From Paenibacillus oralis (GTDB lineage: Bacteria; Bacillota; Bacilli; Paenibacillales; Paenibacillaceae), in NCBI RefSeq assembly GCF_003863965.1, contig NZ_RRCN01000001.1, positions 1,103,042 through 1,167,041 of the forward strand: a stretch of 64,000 bases of DNA, given 5' to 3'. Made by a program: the position numbers and the translations under genes. Position 1 is the stretch's first letter. Each line of letters begins with the position of its first letter. Of this stretch, positions 7,869 to 15,682 are shown one piece after another. The notes beneath the pieces are model-generated. The model worked only from the letters and a program-made list of their open reading frames with translations, searched no databases and was not told the origin of the DNA.

Positions 7869-8050
7869 CGTTTTTGTTCCTCCTTAATTTTCTGGATTTG
7901 TTGGTATAGCACCCGTTCAGGCGCTGTTATTTTGTATGCGTAAAATTTTTGGGTTTCCTTTTGCAAAGCTTCGTGATGATATCTGCAAACGTCCACTAAC
8001 TGCCAATGCTTACTTGCTAACCTTGTGCATCCTGGCATTCTACAATGCAT
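7865..8050 (-). CDS. Small zinc-finger prophage protein
   Basis: 61 residues. C, C, C and H ligands are seen in CRMPGC and VCRYHH near the N terminus, followed by a charged helix. GAGG precedes the ATG by nine bases. It overlaps both neighbours, typical of the early operon. It is probably a DNA-binding accessory protein. Confidence 0.55.
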   Translation of the reverse strand: MHCRMPGCTRLASKHWQLVDVCRYHHEALQKETQKFYAYKITAPERVLYQQIQKIKEEQKR

Positions 8051-8297
8051 TTTTCTTCGCCTCCCGTTTTTCTGCGATATCTGCGATCATCTCAATCAAC
8101 CGCGCCCGTACATATTCGCGGCGCATTTTTACCGATACACCTAAGCCCGATACCTCGTAATCAATCCGCGCTAGAATCTGGTCCGCGCCCTCTAACTTCT
8201 CTCGGAGTAAATATTCGAATGAATCGAAGGTCGCTTTCATTTCCCGCTGCTGCCGCTTCGCTTCGTATTTCTTGCGATTTGAATTCAAACGCTTCAC
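8040..8297 (-). CDS. Helical prophage protein; start uncertain
   Basis: Up to 85 residues from GTG at 8297. The protein is helical and charged (EYLLREKLEGADQILARIDYEV, then REYVRARLIEMIADIAEK) and looks like a genuine folded domain. The GTG has a poor ribosome binding site. The frame overlaps the ORF 8161-8361, which has an excellent start signal; a frameshift could fuse the two. Confidence 0.55.
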   Translation of the reverse strand: MKRLNSNRKKYEAKRQQREMKATFDSFEYLLREKLEGADQILARIDYEVSGLGVSVKMRREYVRARLIEMIADIAEKREAKKNAL

Positions 8298-8361
8298 GCC
8301 CTTTTTGTATAAATAATTCCGGGTCTTTATCGAACAGTTCGTAATCGTCAATGTGATTCAC
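8161..8361 (-). CDS. Prophage ORF overlapping 8040-8297
   Basis: 66 residues from GTG at 8361 with AAGGAGG nine bases upstream, the best start signal in this stretch. The first 30 residues (NHIDDYELFDKDPELFIQ) look protein-like; the remainder is encoded opposite the other frame and is less convincing. Either two overlapping genes exist, or the real product switches frame near the CAAAAAGGG run around 8299-8307. Confidence 0.45.
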   Translation of the reverse strand: MNHIDDYELFDKDPELFIQKGREAFEFKSQEIRSEAAAAGNESDLRFIRIFTPREVRGRGPDSSAD

Positions 8362-8623
8362 TATTAAATGCCTCCTTGAACAAGAAAACAAATGCTAACG
8401 GCCACAACAACGCCAGTAAAGAGTAGTAAACTGGCATAGTAACATTGGCATCCCGAAACAGTTTATTTATATTTTCAATTTCTTCTTGGACCTCTCTCTG
8501 TTCTTCCTCGTCATATTCTGCATTGTCTACCTTTCTAGCAATGTTGTTTACAAAAAGTTGAATGAATGCTCCAATTGCTAACCCGATCGCCAAGTAAATA
8601 ATTATCCAAGTCCAAGCTCCCAC
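8348..8623 (-). CDS. Two-span membrane prophage protein
   Basis: 91 residues from a GTG after GAGGTG. It has a hydrophobic segment at residues 4-25, a charged middle (YDEEEQREVQEEIENIN) and a second span at about 63-82. It overlaps the following start by 14 bases. Its role is unknown. Confidence 0.6.
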   Translation of the reverse strand: MGAWTWIIIYLAIGLAIGAFIQLFVNNIARKVDNAEYDEEEQREVQEEIENINKLFRDANVTMPVYYSLLALLWPLAFVFLFKEAFNSESH

Positions 8624-8625
8624 TT

Positions 8626-9420
8626 TTACACCTCGTCTTTCAGCCGGTAGTTCAGCCCATCTTCATCTAGCACGACTTTGTACTCCCGGCACATTTCGTT
8701 AATTCTGCTTCCTGTCGCCTCGTCAAATTCACACATCCGGGCAATCGTCCATTCGCTGCTGATCATGACAGGCAGTTGATTTAAATAGCGGTAATTGATA
8801 ATTGCGAATATTTGCTCAAGTTGAAAGTCTGTAGGTTTCTGTCGTCCTTTGAATAGATCGTCAATATAAAGCACTTCAACCGTTTGGAGTCGATAAATCT
8901 TTTCCGGAAGAAGATCGAAGCTCGCTTTTAGGTCTGCGCACCCCTCAACCCAAGGAAAGTAAATGACTTCAATCCCACGATTTAAGAGGCTGTTTGCTGT
9001 CGCCATAAGCAAATGCGTTTTACCCGCTCCTGGATTCCCGAGCAAGCAAAGTCCATTGCTGCGTTCCTTTCGGACCATTTCAAACTCCTTTGAGTATTTA
9101 AAAGCTGTTGCAAAAGCTTGTTGTACAACGATCGGTCTAGTTTTCCAATCGAAGTTGTCAAAACTCATTTGCCGGAAGCTATCCGTTATCTGGCTGGCTT
9201 GTATCAAACGTTCCGTTCTACGCTTTACGACACATTCGCAATCTCGCCAGTATTCCGCGCCATCGACTTTGTAGAAGAATCCTTCCGCACCTTTGCATTT
9301 AGGACAATCATTGGAGTCCAAGTTCTTCAAGTTCTCTTGGGTCGAATGGTTTGTTTTTGTCTGCCGCAGCAAATTTACTCGTTCCTGTAGTTGTGCCATT
9401 ATTTCCTTGGTGCTTTCCAA
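8626..9420 (-). CDS. DnaC/DnaI-type helicase loader ATPase
   Basis: 264 residues from a TTG at 9420, eight bases after AAGGAGG. Cysteines 39, 42, 61 and 63 form an N-terminal zinc site as in DnaI. Walker A GNPGAGKT is at 128-135 and Walker B VLYIDDLF at 183-190. The protein would load a replicative helicase at the phage origin. It overlaps the upstream initiator gene by 113 bases, and both frames carry recognisable sequence there. Confidence 0.85.
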   Translation of the reverse strand: MESTKEIMAQLQERVNLLRQTKTNHSTQENLKNLDSNDCPKCKGAEGFFYKVDGAEYWRDCECVVKRRTERLIQASQITDSFRQMSFDNFDWKTRPIVVQQAFATAFKYSKEFEMVRKERSNGLCLLGNPGAGKTHLLMATANSLLNRGIEVIYFPWVEGCADLKASFDLLPEKIYRLQTVEVLYIDDLFKGRQKPTDFQLEQIFAIINYRYLNQLPVMISSEWTIARMCEFDEATGSRINEMCREYKVVLDEDGLNYRLKDEV

Positions 9421-10114
9421 AGGATGATCCTCCTTTCTTTGTTACTGCGTCGATTACCCAGCGACGAATTGTAAGATTGTCTGATTTCGTTTTGTACCCT
9501 TTTTCCTCTTTGTAAGAGGTAAGGTAATCTATTGCTTGTTTAGTCGTTCCTTCCCCAAACTCTGAAACTAACCGATCGTATTCAGATTGAGTAAGAGAAA
9601 CGGATTCCGAGAATTGAATTTTGGGTATACTATCTTTTTTATTTTTCTCTTTTTTATCTTTATTCTCTTTATTATTATTGTTCCATCCCTGTTCCAACTC
9701 CGTTCCATCCCCGTTCTCACTGCGTTCCAAGTCCGTTCCAACGCTGTCCCAAGTTCTCTTTTTGTAGTAGTCAAAACCCTGATACTGCGCGTAATTAACG
9801 ACCGTGAACAGCGTTCCAAGTTCGGTGTCTTCAATTTTCAATCGTTCTTCTTTGACTAATTGATCAATTTTTCTTGAAATAACTGAAAGTGAGTATCTTT
9901 TAACGGAACGGTTCTCGATATATTCCAAATCTTTAATCAGGTTCCGGTATGCTCGGAGGAATTGGCCGCGCTGTAAATGTACACCAGCGACAACGGCCCC
10001 CTCCTCGGCATAAACGGCATTGCCAACGATATAGAAAAAAATTCGGAACTTAGGGATGTCTTGCCATATCGGATTTTCAAAAATTTCCCGGCTCGTTTGA
10101 AACGCGCCTTTCAT
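9308..10114 (-). CDS. Phage replication initiator, DnaD-like
   Basis: 268 residues. An N-terminal winged-helix-type region (residues 1-110) is followed by an Asn/Lys-rich linker around 145-162 and a C-terminal domain ending NKPFDPRELEELGLQ, a tail familiar from phage DnaD-like replication proteins. With the downstream DnaC-type ATPase it forms an initiator/loader pair. The phage origin is often within such a gene, and the AT-rich linker coding region at about 9620-9690 is a candidate. Confidence 0.75.
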   Translation of the reverse strand: MKGAFQTSREIFENPIWQDIPKFRIFFYIVGNAVYAEEGAVVAGVHLQRGQFLRAYRNLIKDLEYIENRSVKRYSLSVISRKIDQLVKEERLKIEDTELGTLFTVVNYAQYQGFDYYKKRTWDSVGTDLERSENGDGTELEQGWNNNNKENKDKKEKNKKDSIPKIQFSESVSLTQSEYDRLVSEFGEGTTKQAIDYLTSYKEEKGYKTKSDNLTIRRWVIDAVTKKGGSSFGKHQGNNGTTTGTSKFAAADKNKPFDPRELEELGLQ

Positions 10115-10122
10115 GTCACCAC

Positions 10123-10521
10123 CTACTCTTTTGCCTTACTTCGTAATTTTGCTAGAATGTTGCTTGGGTCTTGGCCGTGCTTCTTAGCGTTCAAATACTG
10201 TATCAATAAGGGCATAAAAACCTTTTTGTTGGAGTGAACGATTTGGTGCATCTCGTTTGAAAGTAAGACGCAATTCCAAACCTCATATTTGCCACCGCCG
10301 CCTCCCATTCCGCCATACTCGACTCTGTGAAGGTGAAGCCCAGGCCCGGGCTTGCCGCTAATGAGGCACCAATTTCCGTCGCGCTTTTTGACTTCTTCCC
10401 GGACCTGTTCTTTGGTCAATTCACTCTCTTTTTTCTTGCGCTTTCGCGAAGGGGTTTCAACCTTGTTGCGCCTTTCCGTTTTCCCTGGCTTTGGCGCTGG
10501 ATGAAATCCGAAATCATACAT
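10123..10521 (-). CDS. HNH-nuclease-like prophage protein
   Basis: 132 residues. A basic N-terminal stretch (SRKRKKKESE) precedes WCLISGKPGPGLHLHRVEYGG and SNEMHQIVHS, an arrangement that resembles a degenerate HNH/endonuclease-VII fold with His residues in the right places. One cysteine pair of the classic zinc site is absent. Catalytic activity is uncertain. Confidence 0.55.
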   Translation of the reverse strand: MYDFGFHPAPKPGKTERRNKVETPSRKRKKKESELTKEQVREEVKKRDGNWCLISGKPGPGLHLHRVEYGGMGGGGGKYEVWNCVLLSNEMHQIVHSNKKVFMPLLIQYLNAKKHGQDPSNILAKLRSKAKE

Positions 10522-10522
10522 A

Positions 10523-10909
10523 TCAGTTCACCCCTAACTGATAATCAATCCGCATTTTCAGTTTCAAGGCATGTAATTCTTCCGTGGTAGATGTTAGGGC
10601 ATTTCTCCAGCGCATCATGTCTTGATACAAGTCGGCTTCTTTCTGCCGCATCTTTGCCACCGCTATTTCTGCCGCTGCCGCTTTGCCGCCCTTGGCTTCA
10701 CGATAGGCTAAAGCATATTGCAGTTTACGATCGGCATAATGGCGTTTATAATCGCCATCTACTTGGCTAGATACTCGCCCTATATACATCACGCAGGTTG
10801 ATAATAGATTGATCTTTTGCATAAGTGCGCCGGGATTGTCGTCGGAAAGAGAATCAGCCTCCTGACGCAATTTAACGATCTGTTCGAGGTAGTGATCGAT
10901 GTCAGCCAT
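10523..10909 (-). CDS. Helical prophage protein, unknown
   Basis: 128 residues from MADIDHYLEQ (10909), six bases after GGAGG. It is almost entirely helical, with coiled-coil heptads in the second half and an alanine-rich centre. It lies between SSB and the HNH-like gene, which suggests a DNA metabolism accessory role without naming one. Confidence 0.6.
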   Translation of the reverse strand: MADIDHYLEQIVKLRQEADSLSDDNPGALMQKINLLSTCVMYIGRVSSQVDGDYKRHYADRKLQYALAYREAKGGKAAAAEIAVAKMRQKEADLYQDMMRWRNALTSTTEELHALKLKMRIDYQLGVN

Positions 10910-10920
10910 GGCGCGCCTCC

Positions 10921-11319
10921 TCAAAACGGAAGATCATCATCTGAAATGTCAATCGGCTTTCCGTCATCTTGAAAAGGGTCGTCACTCTTTGGCTTGTTCT
11001 CTTTATTGGATTCAATAAAATGAAGTCTATAGGCTAATACTTCTGTGACAAATACTCTTTTATTGTCATTTCCTTCGTAACTTCTCGTTTGAATACGGCC
11101 CTCAATCCCAACTAAGCGCCCTTTACGAAGGTAATTAGCCGCCGTTTCGGCAAGTTGCTTCATGGTTACGACAGGAATAAAATCCGCACTCGTTCCATCT
11201 TGGGAAGTGTATCCGCGATCAACCGCCAATGTGAATTTTGTAACTGCTGTACCATTAGCGCTATATCTTAGTTCAGGATCGCGTGTAAGACGCCCCGTTC
11301 CGCTCCAATTATTCATCAT
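10921..11319 (-). CDS. ssb: Single-stranded DNA-binding protein
   Basis: About 131 residues with the SSB OB-fold signature NNWSGTGRLTRDPELRY and the later GRLVGIEGRIQTRSY. The C terminus is acidic and ends DISDDDLPF, the tip that recruits partner proteins in bacterial SSBs. It acts with the ERF annealing protein encoded just upstream. Two adjacent ATG codons are possible starts. Confidence 0.92.
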   Translation of the reverse strand: MMNNWSGTGRLTRDPELRYSANGTAVTKFTLAVDRGYTSQDGTSADFIPVVTMKQLAETAANYLRKGRLVGIEGRIQTRSYEGNDNKRVFVTEVLAYRLHFIESNKENKPKSDDPFQDDGKPIDISDDDLPF

Positions 11320-11957
11320 TGGTTGTTTTCCTCCCCGGCTTTTTTCTCTTGAATTTTCTTAATCAATGCCTGCTCCATATCGGAATAACTCCATTTTTCT
11401 CCCGTCTTTTTAGCAACCCATTCATTGAACCCTTCCAGGCTGTTGTTATTGAGAAGTTTCCATTTCGCCTTAAGTGCTGATGGCGGTTGCTTTGGCTGTT
11501 CTCTAGCTGCTGGTTCATTGCCTTTGCTGTCCTTACCATCTGGATCATCTTCGTCGGTGGGTAAGCCCAGGCTTTTTAAGAGGTAGTATCTTTCGCTATA
11601 AGTCAATGCCGATCCGTAGGCTTTGGAAATCTCGTCTTGTTGGCCGTAATAGGCCCAGGTGACTGTTTCCCTTTCTGTGGGGTTATCCCCATTTATCCAG
11701 GTGTAGGACATTTCGCCCTTGACCACGAAATCTAGCGCGTCTTTGCCTTTTGCTGTCTTGTAAGCGTGGGTATGGTGTTCGCCGACTTGCGTTGAAGGAA
11801 GAAGCAAAAGGTTAAGTTCGTTCATTTTGTCTTTGATTTTGGACAGCACCTGATTTCCCGATACATAGGAGTAACCATAGCCCTTAGTATCTTTGGAGAA
11901 TCCCCCAGCCACTTCTCGCACTTTTACAAGCTTTTGCCACAAATTAAGTTCACTCAT
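11316..11957 (-). CDS. ERF-family single-strand annealing protein
   Basis: 213 residues. GYGYSYVSGNQVL at the N terminus and GSALTYSERYYLLKSLGL followed by an acidic DEDDPDG are signatures of the ERF family (P22 Erf relatives), which anneal complementary single strands during phage recombination. A Pro/Gln-rich linker leads to a small C-terminal domain. Its stop overlaps the ssb start. Confidence 0.85.
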   Translation of the reverse strand: MSELNLWQKLVKVREVAGGFSKDTKGYGYSYVSGNQVLSKIKDKMNELNLLLLPSTQVGEHHTHAYKTAKGKDALDFVVKGEMSYTWINGDNPTERETVTWAYYGQQDEISKAYGSALTYSERYYLLKSLGLPTDEDDPDGKDSKGNEPAAREQPKQPPSALKAKWKLLNNNSLEGFNEWVAKKTGEKWSYSDMEQALIKKIQEKKAGEENNQ

Positions 11958-11961
11958 ATAA

Positions 11962-12450
11962 TCACCGCACTCTCAAAGACTTTTCTTGTACAACCTGCAC
12001 GCCGGGAATATCCTTGCCCCGTTTCCATGCCTCGATGATGTCTTTCTTTTGAAGCTGCGGAACCGGCTGCGGCGTAATAAAATACTTTTGTGGGATATGA
12101 AATTCGTCCAGCACAACAACCTTGGGTGGATTAGATTGGAGGGAGATAGTAAAGAGTTGCCCCTTCACCTTCTCCATTTCCATTCTTTTCATGATCGCTT
12201 CGACGTTTTCTTTTAGCCTTACAGAACTGTTTTCGATAGATTTCCGACGAGCATTAAGGCGTTCCTCTTCTTCTTTGATGGCCTTTGCCTCTGCTTCCAA
12301 AGAGCGAATCACTTTAATTGTGTTCTCGATTTTTTCCTCAATCTTTCCTTCAAGGCCGACTAAAAACTCTTGCAACTGCTCACTATCCGGGTTATCAATT
12401 GCCAATTCAAGCAATGTTTCATACTGTTCAGACAGTTCATATAAACGCAT
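11962..12450 (-). CDS. Siphovirus Gp157 family protein
   Basis: 162 residues. It starts MRLYELSEQYETLLEL and continues as a long coiled coil (residues about 35-85), then ends in a beta-rich part with VVVLDEFHIPQKYF. This is the Gp157 pattern of streptococcal and other siphophages. It commonly sits next to recombination genes, as here. Function not established. AGGAGG precedes ATG. Confidence 0.8.
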   Translation of the reverse strand: MRLYELSEQYETLLELAIDNPDSEQLQEFLVGLEGKIEEKIENTIKVIRSLEAEAKAIKEEEERLNARRKSIENSSVRLKENVEAIMKRMEMEKVKGQLFTISLQSNPPKVVVLDEFHIPQKYFITPQPVPQLQKKDIIEAWKRGKDIPGVQVVQEKSLRVR

Positions 12451-12501
12451 GGGCTTTACAACCTCCTAAATAATGTGATATTGTGTTCGTGATAAATTTT
12501 G

Positions 12502-12711
12502 TTAAAGCTCTGGATGATCGCTGTTGGCGCAGCGGTCATTTTTCTTTTGTAGATCCCTTCTGATGCGTTCGTATTCGGCACGCTGGACCGGCGAACTAAA
12601 GCAGAATCTTGGAAATGAACCATCAACGTACCGACCACCGACAAGAGACAGAGCTAACATTGAAGCAAAATCATCCTTCGCTTTGATTCTCACGGGCATA
12701 TGCAAGTGCAT
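12502..12711 (-). CDS. Small prophage protein, unknown
   Basis: 69 residues from ATG at 12711 close behind AGGAGG. Sequence MHLHMPVRIKAKDDF, then RAEYERIRRDLQKKNDRC. No family recognised. Confidence 0.45.
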   Translation of the reverse strand: MHLHMPVRIKAKDDFASMLALSLVGGRYVDGSFPRFCFSSPVQRAEYERIRRDLQKKNDRCANSDHPEL

Positions 12712-12829
12712 CTAACCTCCTAACATGGACATATACAGAACAGTCAATGGCTTCTAAAAGACATTCAAGGCAATGGGGCTGGTTTGATTCGTATAACTCG
12801 TATTTTGCCTCCTTGCCACACCCGCACAT
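12671..12829 (-). CDS. Small Cys-rich prophage protein
   Basis: 52 residues beginning MCGCGKEAKYELYE, with a later CLEC pair, likely one zinc site. It overlaps both flanking genes and has only a weak ribosome binding site; a GTG two codons upstream is an alternative start. Confidence 0.45.
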   Translation of the reverse strand: MCGCGKEAKYELYESNQPHCLECLLEAIDCSVYVHVRRLDALAYARENQSEG

Positions 12830-12959
12830 CACCACGCTTTTCCACCGCCTTCCAACCTTCGGGAACGGGCTTATAGCCAAGCTTCTTCAAGGTAGATTCA
12901 GGGATTTTAAAGAATCCATATTCCCGCTTTTGTTCGTCAGTCATTTCATGCACCCACAT
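12765..12959 (-). CDS. Small prophage protein, unknown
   Basis: 64 residues (MWVHEMTDEQKREYGF) with GGAGG well placed before ATG at 12959. It contains KKLGYKPVPEGWKAVEK, a small alpha/beta pattern. No function recognised. Confidence 0.5.
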   Translation of the reverse strand: MWVHEMTDEQKREYGFFKIPESTLKKLGYKPVPEGWKAVEKRGDVRVWQGGKIRVIRIKPAPLP

Positions 12960-12960
12960 G

Positions 12961-13125
12961 TTAAGCCGCCTCCAATACCCTTAAATCTGCTTCCAGTTCC
13001 TCAATTTCCAGTTTCAAAAAGTTGATCCAACAAAGGTCCGTTACACGGCCACTTTCAAGCATCCGGCGTAACTCGCATATTCTGCGCCATGCATGCCAGC
13101 GTTCTAACAAACGTTGAGCGCTCAA
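12961..13125 (-). CDS. Small helical prophage protein, TTG start
   Basis: 54 residues from TTG at 13125, nine bases after GGAGG, which itself sits in the last codons of the repeat-protein gene. The product is helical and Arg/Leu-rich (RLLERWHAWRRICELRRML), then acidic. No family recognised. Confidence 0.45.
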   Translation of the reverse strand: MSAQRLLERWHAWRRICELRRMLESGRVTDLCWINFLKLEIEELEADLRVLEAA

Positions 13126-13126
13126 A

Positions 13127-14155
13127 TTAATCAACCTCCACGAATTTGCCGTTTTGCAGCATATAAAACGTATCTGCCTTGATCTTTTCCCCGTCAACTT
13201 TCACTGACTGTACATCTTTAATGTGATATTCATCTTCGCGCTCTTCCCACTCGGCCAATACGATCCAGCAACCCAAAGCGCCCTTTGCTTTGCTTTCATA
13301 ACCGATTGCCATTGCTACAGATTCCTTGCCCTCTACAGTTGCTGCGGACTGATAGCCTGTATTGGTTGCTGCGGACCAATCGCCTGTATTGGTTGCTGCG
13401 GACTGATAGCCTGTATTGGTTGCTGCGGACCGATTGCCTGTATTGGTTGCTGCGGACCGATTGCCTGTATTGGTTGCTGCGGACCAATCGCCTGTATTGG
13501 TTGCTGCGGACCGATTGCCTGTATTGGTTGCTGCGGACTGATAGCCTGTATTGGTTGCTGCGGACCAATCGCCTGTATTGGTTGCTGCGGACTGATAGCC
13601 TGTATTGGTTGCTGCGGACCGATTGCCTGTATTGGTTGCTGCGGACTGATAGCCTGTATTGGTTGCTGCGGACCAATCGCCTGTATTGGTTGCTGCGGAC
13701 TGATAGCCTGTATTGGTTGCTGCGGACCGATCGCCTGTATTGGTTGCTGCGGACCAATCGCCTGTATTGGTTGCTGCGGACTGATAGCCTGTATTGGTTG
13801 CTGCGGACCAATCGCCTGTATTGGATTCTTTTGCATTGTCCCAGTCTACTTTTGATTTGATGTAATCAACACCAGCTTTGATAAGCCCGGGCAAACCAAT
13901 TTCAGCTTTGATATGCAGGCGAGTTGTAGCTACTTTGCTGTCTTGCCCATCGCGGTCAATCTCTCCATCGGCTTCAACTTCTGCGTAACGGCTTTCGGCG
14001 GGTGGGTAATAGCCCAGCACATCTAATGGGTATTCGCAAAAGTGTAATCCTTTTTCACATGCCTCTGCTTCCGGTTCTTCAAACGTTTTTCCAATCTCGT
14101 ATTGCATTCCCCGGCATTTCAAATCCTTGTTAAAACCTTTCCAACCTTTAATCAT
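13127..14155 (-). CDS. DUF7666-type protein with 18 nine-residue repeats
   Basis: 342 residues. The N-terminal 95 residues (MIKGWKGFNKDLKCRG..., with LHFCEYPLDVLGYY) resemble the DUF7666 domain of phage proteins. Then 18 perfect-length copies of NTGxxSAAT follow (xx is DW, YQ, NR or DR), then two degenerate copies (VEGKESVAM, AIGYESKAK) and a small C-terminal domain. Nine-residue periodicity with Gly, Ser and Ala suggests a beta-solenoid. The role may be adhesion or surface mimicry, but that is inference. Confidence 0.75.
   Translation of the reverse strand: MIKGWKGFNKDLKCRGMQYEIGKTFEEPEAEACEKGLHFCEYPLDVLGYYPPAESRYAEVEADGEIDRDGQDSKVATTRLHIKAEIGLPGLIKAGVDYIKSKVDWDNAKESNTGDWSAATNTGYQSAATNTGDWSAATNTGDRSAATNTGYQSAATNTGDWSAATNTGYQSAATNTGNRSAATNTGYQSAATNTGDWSAATNTGYQSAATNTGNRSAATNTGDWSAATNTGNRSAATNTGNRSAATNTGYQSAATNTGDWSAATNTGYQSAATVEGKESVAMAIGYESKAKGALGCWIVLAEWEEREDEYHIKDVQSVKVDGEKIKADTFYMLQNGKFVEVD
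13337..13822 (-). repeat. Coding minisatellite, 18 x 27 bp
   Basis: The 486-bp array consists of 18 contiguous 27-bp units with no spacers. Differences are confined almost entirely to two adjacent codons per unit: GAT TGG, TAT CAG, AAT CGG or GAT CGG. All reading frames through the array are open because the unit is a multiple of three without stops, which produces several false long ORFs on both strands. Confidence 0.95.
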
Positions 14156-14203
14156 TGATAATTCCTCCTAAAATTTATTAGTTTATCAATCTGAAAACTT
14201 GGT

Positions 14204-14461
14204 CTAAACCTCAAACAAGTCCTTTTCAAGCGCCTCTATCCTTGCGCAAATGTCATGGTGCCATTCGTTTTCCTTCGCCATATAAGCGATATAGGAGAGG
14301 CTTTTTAGCTCATCGAGTCTCTGAATCATCATCAAGTTTTGTTTTAAGAGTGGTTTCAGCATCTGAATAGCGACTTCATCCAATTTGATTTTTCCGTCTT
14401 GATTCATCGACATCCATGTAATCAACGCCATTTTGCGGTGGATTGGATGTATGCCGATCAA
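14204..14461 (-). CDS. Small helical prophage protein
   Basis: 85 residues from TTG at 14461, ten bases after AAGGAG. It is helical with Leu/Met-rich faces (IQMLKPLLKQNLMMIQRL) and contains ENEWHHDICARIEALEKD. No family recognised. Confidence 0.5.
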   Translation of the reverse strand: MIGIHPIHRKMALITWMSMNQDGKIKLDEVAIQMLKPLLKQNLMMIQRLDELKSLSYIAYMAKENEWHHDICARIEALEKDLFEV

Positions 14462-14467
14462 GGGGTA

Positions 14468-14686
14468 TCAACTCCTTATTTGATTTCGTGTTTTTTTAAG
14501 AGAACACTCCGAACAAAAGAGGTTGCTTCCGATTAAATCCCCACCTTCTTGAATCAATTCGGCTAAAAATGTCTCGTCTGTAGGGATTTCTTTTCCACAC
14601 TCTCCGCAATTGGTAAAAATACAATCTCCGTACAAGGGTACTTTAATTTCGATGTCGTCAGTGATTTGCGCCTTTACATAAAACAT
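14468..14686 (-). CDS. Zinc-ribbon prophage protein
   Basis: 72 residues. CGECGKEIP and LFCSECSLKK form a two-knuckle zinc ribbon after a short beta hairpin. AAGGAGG precedes the ATG. It is probably a nucleic-acid-binding accessory protein. Confidence 0.55.
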   Translation of the reverse strand: MFYVKAQITDDIEIKVPLYGDCIFTNCGECGKEIPTDETFLAELIQEGGDLIGSNLFCSECSLKKTRNQIRS

Positions 14687-14702
14687 TCTTTTTCCTCCTT
14701 GA

Positions 14703-15500
14703 TTAGCTAATTTGTTTAATGCGATCCATAACCGGCAGGATTCCGCGCTTCGTCAAAATCTCATGAATGAACAATCTTCCCTTTTGCGTCCAGCGGGTAT
14801 TTAACCGTGTATCTGGATCGCCGTTTCTGTGCGTTATATCAATCGTTTCTGATTTGGTATAGCCCTCGGCGTGATGCTGCCGGTATAAAAGCCATTGGCC
14901 GTTCTGTTTATACTGGACCTTCTCTTCGCGCAGGATTTGGTTTAGCGCCTGACCACTCATGCCGTAATCCTTTGCGATTTGCGTGATGGTCAACGTGCCT
15001 TTAGATTGTAAGATGCGGTCTAAGTAGCTGATTTTAGGTTCGTATTCGGCTACACGCTGTTCTAACATGAGTGACTTGGTTTGCAACGTCTGATGTTCTT
15101 TGCGTTCCTCTATCCAGCGTTCTGCGCGTTTGATTGGGTCGTCGATCATGTAAGATGGAACGGTTTGTTCAATCAACTGATGCTCCATTTCTTCAAATCT
15201 CGTCACATAGGTTGCTGTGAATAGCACGCCTTTTTCGCCAGTCATTTTGTTAGCCACCATGTCACATCCCTTTCGGGTTAAGTCATAGCGCCGACGTTTC
15301 TCTCCCTTGCTGTCAACATAACTTGATTCGATGAAGAAATTTGACGCCCCCAAATCTGGGGTGGTTGCTTTATTGAGGATATTTACATAAGAATCAATAT
15401 CCCGAATTAAGTGGTCGTGACGTTTTCCCGTCATTTCAGCAACTTCCCGGCTATCTGCCAAAAGCTTGCCGTTCGCATTTCTGATTGTTAATTGATTCAA
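14703..15500 (-). CDS. Rha-type antirepressor with KilA-C (ANT) domain
   Basis: 265 residues. The N-terminal Rha domain (ADSREVAEMTGKRHDHLIRDI) occupies about residues 15-110, with GEKRRRYDLTRKGCDM and a helix. A linker coiled coil follows, and the C-terminal ANT domain (KGTLTITQIAKDYGMSGQALN) occupies 165-260. Such proteins counter a CI-type repressor or act as early regulators. It is an early gene of the leftward operon, consistent with a switch role. Confidence 0.85.
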   Translation of the reverse strand: MNQLTIRNANGKLLADSREVAEMTGKRHDHLIRDIDSYVNILNKATTPDLGASNFFIESSYVDSKGEKRRRYDLTRKGCDMVANKMTGEKGVLFTATYVTRFEEMEHQLIEQTVPSYMIDDPIKRAERWIEERKEHQTLQTKSLMLEQRVAEYEPKISYLDRILQSKGTLTITQIAKDYGMSGQALNQILREEKVQYKQNGQWLLYRQHHAEGYTKSETIDITHRNGDPDTRLNTRWTQKGRLFIHEILTKRGILPVMDRIKQIS

Positions 15501-15682
15501 AATGGCACCTCCTCAAGCTTTTTTATCAGATCAACGGTTTTCTCAAGGTCTGCTAGTGATTCTTTGTAGTACTTCTCGTACTGTTCCTTCCCTTGGAAGG
15601 CGTGTACATGACCTGCTGACTGTGCCGCCCGCGCTTCAAGCGCCCAGATTATAAGTTTCTTTTCATCGTCGGTAAGGATCAC
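15497..15682 (-). CDS. Small helical prophage protein
   Basis: 61 residues from GTG at 15682 after AAAGGAG. One amphipathic helix (DDEKKLIIWALEARAAQ) and a second (YYKESLADLEKTVDLIKKL) suggest a helical hairpin. The stop overlaps the antirepressor start. Confidence 0.55.
   Translation of the reverse strand: MILTDDEKKLIIWALEARAAQSAGHVHAFQGKEQYEKYYKESLADLEKTVDLIKKLEEVPF

Noticed and set aside
12456..12644. 62-residue leftward ORF
   Set aside because: Overlaps the better-supported 12502-12711 gene in another frame and lacks a ribosome binding site.
13337..13822. Possible CRISPR array
   Set aside because: Units are contiguous with no unique spacers, the array is in-frame coding, and no cas genes are present.
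13223..13860. Long ORFs in several frames and strands over the repeat array (up to 210 aa)
   Set aside because: They are produced by a 27-bp unit lacking stops in most frames; only the leftward frame joins a recognisable N-terminal domain and start signal.
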